Source: a virus. From it: DNA of 62,305 bases. The translations under genes were made by a program, and so were the position numbers. Location of the stretch: positions 1-62,305 of the IMG/VR virus record IMGVR_UViG_3300020183_000076, one strand, 5' to 3'. Shown here one piece after another: positions 1-5,933 of this stretch. The notes beneath the pieces were generated by a model that saw only the letters and a program-made list of their open reading frames with translations, ran no database searches and was not told the origin of the DNA. The first letter of the stretch is position 1; every line of letters begins with the position of its first letter.

Positions 1-22
1 CTCCCCCTCGGGCGAGGGGGGG
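1..22 (+). terminator. GC-rich hairpin at left edge
   Basis: A C-rich arm pairs with a G-rich arm around a GGGC loop and is followed by AACCCCC. The same hairpin plus AACCCCC tail follows most genes of the array to the right, so this is probably the terminator of a preceding module cut by the window edge. There is no T-run. Confidence 0.5.
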
Positions 23-86
23 AACCCCCGCCGTTCTGACGGTGCTTCCTTATAGATTGAGTATACACAAGGATCACTTCACATCG

Positions 87-143
87 GTTGGTGTGCAAGT
101 TGGTTCACTGACTTAAACACCAACCTTGTTAGGTATGCCTAAC
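87..143 (+). repeat. Module A inverted repeats (IR1 + IR2)
   Basis: IR1 (87-124) has outer arms GTTGGTGT and ACACCAAC around an interior ending CACTGACTTAAAC. IR2 (128-143) is GTTAGGTATGCCTAAC. Both lie immediately upstream of the promoter block at 153. The arrangement recurs upstream of most genes in this array, which suggests protein operators or RNA/DNA hairpins. Confidence 0.85.
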
Positions 144-152
144 GGTCTCTTT

Positions 153-182
153 GAGTGCGTTTCTATGGCGATGTGCTATTGT
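153..182 (+). promoter_or_regulatory. Module A promoter block
   Basis: GAGTGCGTTT is followed, at a fixed distance, by an extended -10 TGCTATTGT (hexamer 177-182). The 30-nt spacing from GAGTGC to the end of TATTGT is identical in all seven copies. The start codon is about 45 nt downstream. Confidence 0.8.
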
Positions 183-226
183 AAGAGTGTCGGGAGAACC
201 CCAAGTACCTCGACGGAAAGGAAATC

Positions 227-622
227 ATGGGCGTCGTCATTGAGCCGGACTACCAGCGTCAACGCAGGGACAAGGTGATCGTGCCTTGCGAGTGCGGTGC
301 CTCCGTGGAGGTCAACTACGAAGACTGGTATGCAGACCAGTCGGCATGGTGCCAGTCAGGACAGCACTACTTCTACATCAGCGAGGACGAGTGGTACATC
401 AATCCGCATGGAGTGGAGTGGCATGAGGTCCACATCACGATGGGGCGCTGGGACTGGATTCACCGGGCAATGGGGCTCGGACCCGGCAGTTGGGTTGGGT
501 TCATGCACCCCGACATCCTCGGCGCTCTCCTGCCCCGTGCCAGCAGCGACCCGTTCTACGATGCTCTGATGAGTGTCGTGGACACCGCCCAGACTCTGAA
601 CGTCATGGTCAAGTGGTCCTGA
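227..622 (+). CDS. Early-region protein, unknown function
   Basis: A 131-residue protein I do not recognise. It has a CEC pair near residues 21-23 and another Cys near 42, so a small metal site is possible, and it is rich in Trp and Tyr. An AAAGGAAA ribosome site sits just upstream of ATG. Reading all codons, it contains no AAA, ATA or TTA, unlike the leftward genes. It has its own promoter module upstream and hairpin terminator downstream, so it is probably a monocistronic early gene. Confidence 0.75.
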   Translation: MGVVIEPDYQRQRRDKVIVPCECGASVEVNYEDWYADQSAWCQSGQHYFYISEDEWYINPHGVEWHEVHITMGRWDWIHRAMGLGPGSWVGFMHPDILGALLPRASSDPFYDALMSVVDTAQTLNVMVKWS

Positions 623-628
623 AAATCT

Positions 629-658
629 CCCCCCGCCCGAACCCCCTCGGGCGGGGGG
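629..658 (+). terminator. GC-rich hairpin terminator
   Basis: A perfect 12-bp stem of CCCCCCGCCCGA with its complement lies 7 nt after the stop codon. It is followed by AACCCCC rather than a T-run, as seen in some high-GC actinobacterial terminators. Confidence 0.7.
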
Positions 659-717
659 AACCCCCACCGATCTATACATACTGTCTGTGATATTTAATAC
701 GCAGTCTCTCTCTATCA

Positions 718-772
718 GCTGGCGTGCAAGTTGGTTCACTGACTTAAACGCCAGCGTATTAGGTATGCCTAA
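718..772 (+). repeat. Module B inverted repeats (IR1 + IR2)
   Basis: IR1 (718-755) has arms GCTGGCGT and ACGCCAGC; the interior is nearly identical to module A. IR2 (759-772) is TTAGG-TATG-CCTAA. Confidence 0.85.
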
Positions 773-783
773 CTGGTCTCTTT

Positions 784-813
784 GAGTGCGTTTTCGTGCT
801 CGTGTGCTATTGT
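784..813 (+). promoter_or_regulatory. Module B promoter block
   Basis: GAGTGCGTTT, then TGTGCTATTGT with the -10 hexamer at 808-813, in the same 30-nt frame as the other copies. Confidence 0.8.
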
Positions 814-854
814 AAGTCTGTCGGGGGGACGGTCCCCACGACGGAAAGGAAAGC

Positions 855-1166
855 ATGGGCAAGCGCTACAACTCAACGGCGGTCATGGAGGTGTTGGTGG
901 TGATCACCAGTAGGCTCTACTTCACCGGCACACCATTCTCGGAGGAGGACTTCGACGAGTGGCAGTCCCGCCTGCTCGGTCTCGTCCGCGAGATGAGCGA
1001 CCAACTGGACAAGGAGGATGTCGCGGACGCCATCAATGCCGAGATCGTCCTCAAGAACGGAATGCGGTCCTACGAGGACTTGCTGCACGAGTTCAGCGAG
1101 CTCGTCAGGACTGGCATTCCCACCTGGAGAGTCGGGCTGCGTCAGATGTCTCGCTCCCCCAACTGA
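855..1166 (+). CDS. Early-region protein, unknown function
   Basis: A 103-residue, mostly helical, acidic protein with no recognisable domain. ATG follows a GGAAAGGAAAGC ribosome site. Its codons are GC-ending and include no AAA, ATA or TTA. It is framed by its own promoter module and hairpin terminator, which supports a real single-gene transcription unit. Confidence 0.75.
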   Translation: MGKRYNSTAVMEVLVVITSRLYFTGTPFSEEDFDEWQSRLLGLVREMSDQLDKEDVADAINAEIVLKNGMRSYEDLLHEFSELVRTGIPTWRVGLRQMSRSPN

Positions 1167-1191
1167 CCGAATGAGCCATCACTCTCCCCCG

Positions 1192-1217
1192 CCCCCCTCG
1201 CCCTCGGGCGAGGGGGG
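1192..1217 (+). terminator. GC-rich hairpin terminator
   Basis: An 11-bp stem of CCCCCCTCGCC with its complement around a CTCG loop, followed by AACCCCC. Confidence 0.7.
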
Positions 1218-1277
1218 AACCCCCACCGGTTCAGGCAGACATCCATGTTGATTTAATATACGTTTTCTCCCTGTAAG

Positions 1278-1332
1278 CTGGTGTGCAAGTTGGTTTACAA
1301 ACTGAAACACCAGTTCGTTAGGGCAACCTAAC
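1278..1332 (+). repeat. Module C inverted repeats (IR1 + IR2)
   Basis: IR1 (1278-1313) has arms CTGGTGT and ACACCAG. IR2 (1317-1332) is GTTAGG-GCAA-CCTAAC. Confidence 0.85.
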
Positions 1333-1340
1333 ATGAAATT

Positions 1341-1370
1341 GAGTGCGTTTCCACGGTCTTATGCTATTGT
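1341..1370 (+). promoter_or_regulatory. Module C promoter block
   Basis: GAGTGCGTTT and TATGCTATTGT with conserved 30-nt spacing; -10 hexamer at 1365-1370. Confidence 0.8.
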
Positions 1371-1411
1371 AAGTGTGTCGGAGGGACGGTCTCTCCGACA
1401 GGAAGGAAACC

Positions 1412-1594
1412 ATGCCAATACAATTGACCTGTCCGTACTGCGACAGGACATTCACATACGACACCGTGACATTCATCGGTGCGAGCAAGAAGATGTCCAC
1501 GCACAAGGCTCGTTGCCCGAAGAAACGATACCTCGGCGGTGACTTGGAGATCGGAACAGCCGAGGATGCCCGTGAACTGCTGGAGGGGGAGTGA
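1412..1594 (+). CDS. C2HC zinc-finger microprotein
   Basis: A 60-residue protein with CPYC near residues 7-10 and H...RC near 31-35, a C2HC zinc-knuckle arrangement that suggests nucleic-acid or protein binding. The start is the ATG after GGAAGGAAACC; the longer upstream frame runs through the promoter leader and is rejected. It overlaps the next ORF by one base (TGATG), so the two are probably translated together from module C, the only two-gene module here. Confidence 0.8.
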   Translation: MPIQLTCPYCDRTFTYDTVTFIGASKKMSTHKARCPKKRYLGGDLEIGTAEDARELLEGE

Positions 1595-1824
1595 TGACCT
1601 ACGAAGACTTTGAGAGGCTCGTCCAGTCATCGTTCCCCAATGACGGCAACATCCGGTACGGACAGCATTGGTTCAACACCCTGTATTCGGTGAGGCCCGG
1701 GGTGGCTAACCTCATCAGGGGGACACTCCACGATCCTTTCCACCGAGAGAAGGTTTCAGAGCAGACGCAAGGCTATGCCCGTGCGCTCTGGAGCGACCTT
1801 CGTGCTCACGACACGGTGAACTGA
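1594..1824 (+). CDS. Early-region protein, unknown function
   Basis: A 76-residue protein with no recognised domain. ATG overlaps the upstream stop as TGATG, and a GGAGGGGGAG ribosome site lies inside the end of the zinc-finger gene, so translation is likely coupled. An in-frame GTG three bases earlier is the alternative start. A hairpin terminator follows directly. Confidence 0.7.
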   Translation: MTYEDFERLVQSSFPNDGNIRYGQHWFNTLYSVRPGVANLIRGTLHDPFHREKVSEQTQGYARALWSDLRAHDTVN

Positions 1825-1829
1825 ATCCT

Positions 1830-1851
1830 CCCCCCGCCCTCGGGCGGGGGG
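1830..1851 (+). terminator. GC-rich hairpin terminator
   Basis: A perfect 10-bp stem, CCCCCCGCCC against GGGCGGGGGG, with a two-base loop, followed by AACCCCC. Confidence 0.7.
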
Positions 1852-1916
1852 AACCCCCATCCGTTCAGACAGACATCTATACTTATTTAATATATATATC
1901 TCTCTGTCTACACGCA

Positions 1917-1972
1917 GCTGGCGTGCGGGTGAGTTTACAAACTTAAACGCCAGTCCGTTAGGTTAGCCTAAC
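1917..1972 (+). repeat. Module D inverted repeats (IR1 + IR2)
   Basis: IR1 (1917-1953) has arms CTGGCGT and ACGCCAG. IR2 (1957-1972) is the fully symmetric GTTAGG-TTAG-CCTAAC. Confidence 0.85.
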
Positions 1973-1981
1973 AGTCTCTTT

Positions 1982-2011
1982 GAGTGCGTTTCTGTGCTCG
2001 TGTGCTATTGT
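1982..2011 (+). promoter_or_regulatory. Module D promoter block
   Basis: GAGTGCGTTT and TGTGCTATTGT with conserved 30-nt spacing; -10 hexamer at 2006-2011. Confidence 0.8.
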
Positions 2012-2049
2012 AAAGATGTCGGGGAGACTCCCCGACGGAAAGGAAAGCA

Positions 2050-2226
2050 ATGAGTAACAGACTGAGAAACGTACTCGCTAGGGTGTATTGGTACCTAACG
2101 ACATTCAGGGCGCTGAAAGGATCGCACCAACCGTGTCGCCACTGCTACTTCCGTTGGCTGAACGAGAAGCGCAACCGTTGGTTGTGGTTGTGGTGCGACA
2201 ACGACTGCAACTGGGGCAACGAGTAG
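2050..2226 (+). CDS. Trp-rich C4-type microprotein
   Basis: A 58-residue basic protein with CRHC near residues 29-32 and a later Cys pair (CDNDC), a likely zinc ribbon, and a very Trp-rich tail (RWLWLW). ATG follows GGAAAGGAAAGCA in the same leader context as its neighbours. Frames of 71-82 residues overlap this stretch on both strands but lack the module-associated start, so this shorter ORF is preferred. Function unknown. Confidence 0.7.
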   Translation: MSNRLRNVLARVYWYLTTFRALKGSHQPCRHCYFRWLNEKRNRWLWLWCDNDCNWGNE

Positions 2227-2249
2227 CCCCAACACTCGGACCAAGATCT

Positions 2250-2286
2250 CCCCCCCTCGCCCCCCTCTCCCTCGGGCGAGGGGGGG
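2250..2286 (+). terminator. GC-rich hairpin terminator
   Basis: A 13-bp perfect stem (CCCCCCCTCGCCC with its complement) around an 11-nt pyrimidine loop, followed by AACCCCG. Confidence 0.7.
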
Positions 2287-2345
2287 AACCCCGACCGGTC
2301 TAGGCAGTCTGTCTATAATGTTTAATATACAGCCTTCCTTCATCA

Positions 2346-2401
2346 GCTGGCGTGCGAGTTAGTTCACTGACTTAAACGCCAGCCTGTTAGGGGCACCTAA
2401 C
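2346..2401 (+). repeat. Module E inverted repeats (IR1 + IR2)
   Basis: IR1 (2346-2383) has arms GCTGGCGT and ACGCCAGC. IR2 (2386-2401) is GTTAGG-GGCA-CCTAAC. Confidence 0.85.
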
Positions 2402-2410
2402 GGTCTCTTT

Positions 2411-2440
2411 GAGTGCGTTTCTGTGCCGGTGTGCTATTGT
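2411..2440 (+). promoter_or_regulatory. Module E promoter block
   Basis: GAGTGCGTTT and TGTGCTATTGT with conserved 30-nt spacing; -10 hexamer at 2435-2440. Confidence 0.8.
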
Positions 2441-2480
2441 AAGTGTGTCGGCGGGACGGTCCCGCCGACAGAAAGGCACC

Positions 2481-2816
2481 ATGAACAAGGTGAAAATCAA
2501 CGGGCGATGGGTGAGCGCAAGCAACCCTCCCACAATAAGCGAAGTGTGGCACCTAGTGCTACCGGCGAAGCACGATGCGATCCGGACACTTACCAACCTC
2601 ATCGCCGGACTGGAGACCCTGGTGGTGGCGTTGGAAGCCCTGCTCGCTGAACACCCATACGAGATCCAGGACCCCAGGACAGCCTTGCTATGGGAGAAGC
2701 ACCACGCCCGGATCACTCGGGAAATCGGCAAGAACCAACGAGAGCGGAACGCCGCCAAGTTGCGCTACCGGCAGATGGTCCAAGTGCTGGAGTGGTACGA
2801 CAACAGCGTGTCCTGA
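2481..2816 (+). CDS. Early-region helical protein, unknown function
   Basis: A 111-residue protein with long amphipathic helices; the C-terminal half is rich in Arg and Lys (RITREIGKNQRERNAAK) and could form a coiled coil or bind nucleic acid. ATG follows a GAAAGGCACC ribosome site at the usual distance from the module E promoter. The longer upstream frame includes promoter DNA and is rejected. Confidence 0.75.
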   Translation: MNKVKINGRWVSASNPPTISEVWHLVLPAKHDAIRTLTNLIAGLETLVVALEALLAEHPYEIQDPRTALLWEKHHARITREIGKNQRERNAAKLRYRQMVQVLEWYDNSVS

Positions 2817-2829
2817 ACACGCCCCCTGC

Positions 2830-2857
2830 CCCCCCCTCGCCTTCGGGCGAGGGGGGG
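2830..2857 (+). terminator. GC-rich hairpin terminator
   Basis: A 12-bp perfect stem closed by a TTCG tetraloop, followed by AACCCCC. Confidence 0.75.
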
Positions 2858-2920
2858 AACCCCCACCGATCCAGTCACATCAACACATTAAATTGAATAT
2901 ACGGTTTCTCTCACTTCATC

Positions 2921-2957
2921 AGCTGGCGTGCAGGTCGGCTTACTGACTTAAACGCCA
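2921..2957 (+). repeat. Module F: orphan IR1, no promoter or gene
   Basis: Arms AGCTGGCGT and ACGCCAACT with the usual interior. It is not followed by IR2, a promoter or an ORF; module G begins within about 50 nt. This looks like the remnant of a deleted module or an independent site. Confidence 0.7.
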
Positions 2958-3010
2958 ACTCATACAGACAGGCCAGACTCTTATATTTAATATACACTTT
3001 CTCCCTGTAA

Positions 3011-3067
3011 GCTGGTGTGTACGAGCTTTAGCGAAGTTAAACACCAGCTTTGTTAGGTTCACCTAAT
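3011..3067 (+). repeat. Module G inverted repeats (IR1 + IR2)
   Basis: IR1 (3011-3048) has arms GCTGGTGT and ACACCAGC, with a diverged interior built around AGCTTTAGC. IR2 (3052-3067) is GTTAGG-TTCA-CCTAAT. Confidence 0.85.
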
Positions 3068-3075
3068 AAAAAAAA

Positions 3076-3105
3076 GAGTGCGTTTTTGTGACGGTGTGCT
3101 ATTGT
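3076..3105 (+). promoter_or_regulatory. Module G promoter, leaderless
   Basis: GAGTGCGTTT and TGTGCTATTGT in the standard 30-nt frame; the upstream TT of other copies is replaced by AA. The -10 ends at 3105 and the ATG begins at 3112, where transcription would be expected to start. Confidence 0.8.
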
Positions 3106-3111
3106 AAGGGC

Positions 3112-3495
3112 ATGGCAAACAAGCCGGAGCCGACCGCTAAGGCGGAGGACAACAACAACAACCACAGCAAGCCGAGGAAGATCAACCTCTCCGAACTGAA
3201 AGGCACGGTGTCCCCACGGGGACGCAAGCCCTACACGGACGAGGCGTTGGTCCAGTACCTCACGGAGATGGTGCAGGACGGAGAGGGCTTCGGACTGGAC
3301 GCTCCCTACGAGGTCACCGACGACATGCGCAAGGGCACCCCACGGGGCGTGAAGGCGCAGAACCGCGAGCGTGCCAAGTGGCGCAACCGCATCGTGTCGG
3401 TGTGGACCTCCACGCTCGGCAGGGACAAGGGCGAGATCACCGTCGGGTGGACCTCGGAGCACGAGGTCACCGTCTCCCTCAGGAACAAGGCGTAG
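3112..3495 (+). CDS. Early paralogue pair member 1, basic protein
   Basis: A 127-residue basic protein clearly homologous to the next gene: both share a KINLS(E/D)LKG segment, RGRK, EGFG, a KWRNRIVS core and W(T)S/D-x-HE near the C terminus. No known domain recognised; the basic N terminus suggests nucleic-acid binding. Its ATG is 7 nt after the -10 hexamer, so the mRNA is probably leaderless, unlike the earlier modules. A double hairpin terminator follows. Confidence 0.8.
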   Translation: MANKPEPTAKAEDNNNNHSKPRKINLSELKGTVSPRGRKPYTDEALVQYLTEMVQDGEGFGLDAPYEVTDDMRKGTPRGVKAQNRERAKWRNRIVSVWTSTLGRDKGEITVGWTSEHEVTVSLRNKA

Positions 3496-3505
3496 AAAGG
3501 CGCTG

Positions 3506-3552
3506 AAAAACCGCAAGGTTTTTACCCTCCCCTTCGGGGGAGGTTTTTTTTT
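3506..3552 (+). terminator. Tandem terminator with U-tail
   Basis: A first hairpin AAAAACC-GCAA-GGTTTTT (3506-3523) is followed by CCTCCCC-TTCG-GGGGAGG (3526-3543) and nine T residues. This is a canonical intrinsic terminator. Confidence 0.9.
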
Positions 3553-3563
3553 GTCCAAAATCG

Positions 3564-3599
3564 TTGGCGTTCAAGATGCTGAAGCATCTTGAACGCCAA
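3564..3599. repeat. Stand-alone perfect IR1-like hairpin, copy 1
   Basis: A 16-bp perfect inverted repeat, TTGGCGTTCAAGATGC with its complement around TGAA. It lies in a 57-nt block (3544-3600) repeated without mismatch at 4153-4209. The outer bases match the IR1 arms. Confidence 0.9.
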
Positions 3600-3655
3600 T
3601 CCGTACAAGGCAACGCTCTCTTCCCTTGAATACATTTTCCTAACTTACTTGAGAA

Positions 3656-3712
3656 GCTGGTGTTCAATAGCTTTAGCTAAATTGAACACCAGCGATGTTA
3701 GGCTGACCTAAT
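3656..3712 (+). repeat. Module H inverted repeats (IR1 + IR2)
   Basis: IR1 (3656-3693) is a perfect 13-bp inverted repeat, GCTGGTGTTCAAT with its complement, around AGCTTTAGCTAA. IR2 (3697-3712) is GTTAGG-CTGA-CCTAAT. Confidence 0.9.
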
Positions 3713-3720
3713 AAGAAAAT

Positions 3721-3750
3721 GAGTGCGTTTTCGTGCCGGTGTGCTATTGT
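3721..3750 (+). promoter_or_regulatory. Module H promoter, leaderless
   Basis: GAGTGCGTTT and TGTGCTATTGT in the standard 30-nt frame. The -10 ends at 3750 and ATG begins at 3758, leaving essentially no 5' leader. Confidence 0.8.
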
Positions 3751-3757
3751 AGGAGTC

Positions 3758-4105
3758 ATGGCAACCAATGCCGGTGACCGCAATAGCGGAACCAACCCAA
3801 AGAAAATCAACCTGTCCGACCTGAAAGGTAAGACTTCCCAACGGGGGCGCAAGCGGTACGCAAACGCCACCCTCACGGAATACCTGAGGGAAATGGTGAG
3901 CACACGGGAAGGCTTCGGTGTTCCCGAACTCTTGACCGTGACTCCCAAGACAACGGAGAAGCAAATCCAGACCCAAAAAGCAAAGTGGCGCAACCGCATT
4001 GTGTCATTGTTTGAGGAACTGAACTTCCCGGGACACCGCATCAGTATTTCGTGGACGGACGCTCACGAAATGGTCGTGGAAATGGTTGAGACCACCGAAG
4101 GCTGA
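3758..4105 (+). CDS. Early paralogue pair member 2, basic protein
   Basis: A 115-residue homologue of the preceding gene with the same block order (KINLSDLKG, QRGRK, EGFG, KWRNRIVS, SWTDAHE). The ATG directly follows the -10 region; an AGGAG just before it is too close for a normal ribosome site, supporting leaderless translation. Codon use is less GC-biased than in the first genes (several AAA) but still lacks ATA and TTA. Last rightward gene of the window. Confidence 0.8.
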   Translation: MATNAGDRNSGTNPKKINLSDLKGKTSQRGRKRYANATLTEYLREMVSTREGFGVPELLTVTPKTTEKQIQTQKAKWRNRIVSLFEELNFPGHRISISWTDAHEMVVEMVETTEG

Positions 4106-4116
4106 GGAACCTTCAT

Positions 4117-4161
4117 AAAAAACGAAAGTTTTTTGACTCCGCTTCGGCGGAGTTTTTTTTT
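4117..4161 (+). terminator. Tandem terminator with U-tail
   Basis: AAAAAAC-GAAA-GTTTTTT (4117-4134) followed by ACTCCGC-TTCG-GCGGAGT (4136-4153) and a run of T. It closes the rightward early region. Confidence 0.9.
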
Positions 4162-4172
4162 GTCCAAAATCG

Positions 4173-4208
4173 TTGGCGTTCAAGATGCTGAAGCATCTTG
4201 AACGCCAA
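4173..4208. repeat. Stand-alone perfect IR1-like hairpin, copy 2
   Basis: Identical to the copy at 3564-3599 (16-bp stem, TGAA loop) and, like it, directly downstream of a U-tailed terminator. Confidence 0.9.
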
Positions 4209-4287
4209 TACTTTTATCCTTATATTCATACTAATTGAGTATACTTACTTGGCAAGGTTAGACCCTCCTTATATATTCTCTTTTTTT

Positions 4288-4331
4288 AATTGGTGGTCGT
4301 TTAAGAAATGCATTTCTTAAACACACCAATT
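4288..4331. repeat. AT-rich IR1-like inverted repeat
   Basis: AATTGGTG ... TTTAAGAAATGCATTTCTTAAA ... CACCAATT: the outer arms echo the TTGGTGT/ACACCAA arms of IR1, with a near-palindromic centre. Last recognisable member of the series. Confidence 0.75.
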
Positions 4332-4757
4332 AAATTAAATTTATTCTTTCCATTATGTTTAGTATTTTCTAATCGCATAGTCATCGCGTTGTCCTTTCAA
4401 TTGCATTTCCTAATTGATTTGCGGGTGCCAATGGCTCACCAGTTCCCTTGGTAAATTCCCTCCTAATAGCCTGGGTGAATAGGTCACTCAAACCCCCCCT
4501 CAATTTACTCAACAAGAATAAAATTCATGGATCTGGATATAGATAGGGTTAGGAGCATAGGAATAGTCTCTTCATATAGCCGCCTTCCCCAAATTCATAT
4601 TAAAAATCGGGTTAAAAGCCCTCTATTCAACCTATATAAGAGGTATAAGAATAAACTTAATGGAAAATAGGCAAAATTTTTTTGTTTTTAATTAAAAGTT
4701 GACTATTTTAATCAACTTTTATTAAGTTTTAGAATAAAATCAACCGCTTTTTGGCAC
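4332..4757. other. Gene-free convergent zone
   Basis: AT-rich DNA between the last rightward gene and the leftward terminator. I see no convincing ORF, tRNA or promoter here. It separates converging transcription units. Confidence 0.5.
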
Positions 4758-4806
4758 AAAAAAAAGCCTTAAAAATAAGATTTCTCTTACTTCTAAGGCT
4801 TTCTTT
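4758..4806 (-). terminator. Terminator of the leftward gene block
   Basis: Arms AAGCCTTA (4764-4771) and TAAGGCTT (4794-4801) with a second inner stem TAAG/CTTA. Read on the minus strand it ends in a run of eight T, so it terminates transcription arriving from 5 kb. Confidence 0.85.
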
Positions 4807-4940
4807 GCTTAATTACAATGGATTCGGGGGTACACCATAGTAATTAATAAATATTGACGCAAATTGTCGTGCGTGTCGTCTCTTTATAATACTTTTGAAG
4901 CATATATCTTTTAAATATTTGCTTCTTGTTTTAGGGCTTC

Positions 4941-5102
4941 CTAAGACTCCTGGAGATCTTCCTCTATATCTCTAAAGAACTCTTCATTAGCCCAATCCCA
5001 TTTTTCTTTTTCCCGCTCATACCAAACAACATAACAACCCCAGCACATTGGGTTTGCCATATCTGATATATCACAGCATAAATCTTGCTTATGATCTATC
5101 AT
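4941..5102 (-). CDS. Cys-containing small acidic protein
   Basis: A 53-residue ORF: CC near residues 9-10, CWGC near 20-23, then a Trp/Glu-rich helix. Possible metal-binding microprotein. Its ATG overlaps the upstream stop as ATGA, so it is probably translationally coupled. It is the last gene of the leftward block, before the terminator near 4.8 kb. Confidence 0.65.
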   Translation of the reverse strand: MIDHKQDLCCDISDMANPMCWGCYVVWYEREKEKWDWANEEFFRDIEEDLQES

Positions 5103-5305
5103 TCCTTGTCTTCCTTTAAATAAGGGAATTCGTATTCAAAATTGTCAATCACTTGGCGGATTACATCCAATTCCATTTCCAGCCATGTAACATCATTTTG
5201 ATCCATATAGGGAATGTCCTGAGAGATCTTATTATAATAGTATTTTAAAGCGGCCACCGTATATTTGACCTCTTTGCCACTATAAAAAGTAACGCTCCCG
5301 CTCAT
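5099..5305 (-). CDS. Hypothetical protein
   Basis: A 68-residue acidic protein starting MSGSVTF, chosen because AGAGGAAATT precedes that ATG; an upstream ATG 11 codons earlier lacks a clear ribosome site. No recognised domain; the C-terminal half looks helical. Confidence 0.65.
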   Translation of the reverse strand: MSGSVTFYSGKEVKYTVAALKYYYNKISQDIPYMDQNDVTWLEMELDVIRQVIDNFEYEFPYLKEDKE

Positions 5306-5324
5306 AATTTCCTCTTTTTTTCTA

Positions 5325-5435
5325 TTATTCACAGTCATGCCCGTATTGATATTCCTCTAAGGGAATATCCTTATTACACTCAGGGCAAGTAACAAGCCAA
5401 CCAATATTCTCTAGAATTTCTTCTTCCTCATCCAT
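5325..5435 (-). CDS. 36-residue zinc-ribbon-like microprotein
   Basis: An acidic N terminus is followed by TCPEC and a late H-x-x-C (GHDC), a CxxC...HxxC pattern. The start overlaps the upstream stop as TGATG. It resembles the many other tiny Cys-pair proteins in this block. Confidence 0.6.
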   Translation of the reverse strand: MDEEEEILENIGWLVTCPECNKDIPLEEYQYGHDCE

Positions 5436-5809
5436 CACGTAAGCCTGTAACTTCTATCTTTTGAATAGTTTCCATCACCGTCAAATACCATCATAGCAAG
5501 ATACTTTTCCCATTCCTCTGGAAAATAGGAATCATGAAGGAATTGCAAATCCCCAAGCATTTTAAAAGAAGTAGGACCCATGTCCCACTCAGGATTACTC
5601 TTCTGGATAGCTTCTACAATGTAATCTCTATCATAAGGCTCCCCCTCAAAAAATGCCCTGTAATTATTATCGTGTATAAGAACACCTACGGCACACTTTT
5701 TATTTTTGCTACCGCGATAACCGCACCCCCATTCATCATTCAGGCACTTTTCATTCTGCTGCAAGAGGTGATCTTTCACAATTTTAAAGATGTCTTGATC
5801 GTTCATCAT
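5435..5809 (-). CDS. Paralogue family A member (YRG/KCA-G protein)
   Basis: A 124-residue protein of unknown function. It shares with the genes at 8755 and 21739 an ordered motif set: C-x-YRG, N-x-KCA-x-G, an acidic middle, SNP-x-W, then L-x-x-LQ-x-LHDS. ATG-ATG start after GGAAAGAAAAC. A perfect palindrome (5821-5838) lies just upstream in the leader, so this and the following small genes may form a separately controlled group. Confidence 0.8.
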   Translation of the reverse strand: MMNDQDIFKIVKDHLLQQNEKCLNDEWGCGYRGSKNKKCAVGVLIHDNNYRAFFEGEPYDRDYIVEAIQKSNPEWDMGPTSFKMLGDLQFLHDSYFPEEWEKYLAMMVFDGDGNYSKDRSYRLT

Positions 5810-5820
5810 GTTTTCTTTCC

Positions 5821-5838
5821 GTGTACACAAGTGTACAC
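5821..5838 (-). promoter_or_regulatory. Palindromic operator candidate
   Basis: GTGTACAC-AA-GTGTACAC: each half is itself a palindrome, and the two form an 18-bp inverted repeat. It sits between a possible -10 (TACAAT on the minus strand near 5848) and the ribosome site of the gene below, a typical repressor position. Confidence 0.6.
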
Positions 5839-5886
5839 ATTTGATATATTGTACTTAGGATAATTGGTATTAAATATTAGGTTTAT

Positions 5887-5910
5887 TTTACAAGCCACCA
5901 AGCTTGTAAA
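5887..5910 (-). terminator. Intergenic hairpin
   Basis: TTTACAAGC and GCTTGTAAA form a 9-bp stem with a six-base loop between the gene ending at 5934 and the operator region. There is no T-run on the minus strand, so it may be a weak terminator or an mRNA end stabiliser. Confidence 0.4.
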
Positions 5911-5933
5911 TCTTAATTTCTTTTTTAAATAAC

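Noticed and set aside
356-862. 168-codon minus-strand frame opposite the first early gene
   Set aside because: It runs against the promoter, terminator and codon pattern of the plus-strand gene and has no ribosome site; a GC-rich shadow.
2088-2303. 71-codon plus-strand frame overlapping the Trp-rich gene
   Set aside because: It starts without a ribosome site and runs through the terminator hairpin; the 58-residue ORF has the module-associated start.
128-3712. IR2 (TTAGG-N4-CCTAA) as DtxR/IdeR iron boxes
   Set aside because: The half-sites match, but the iron-box consensus places them about nine bases apart, against four here. Kept as an unknown repeat.
87-4331. CRISPR array
   Set aside because: The repeats are separated by genes and promoters of variable length, not by uniform spacers.
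5534-5863. 109-codon plus-strand frame
   Set aside because: It lies opposite a conserved paralogue family gene and lacks start signals.
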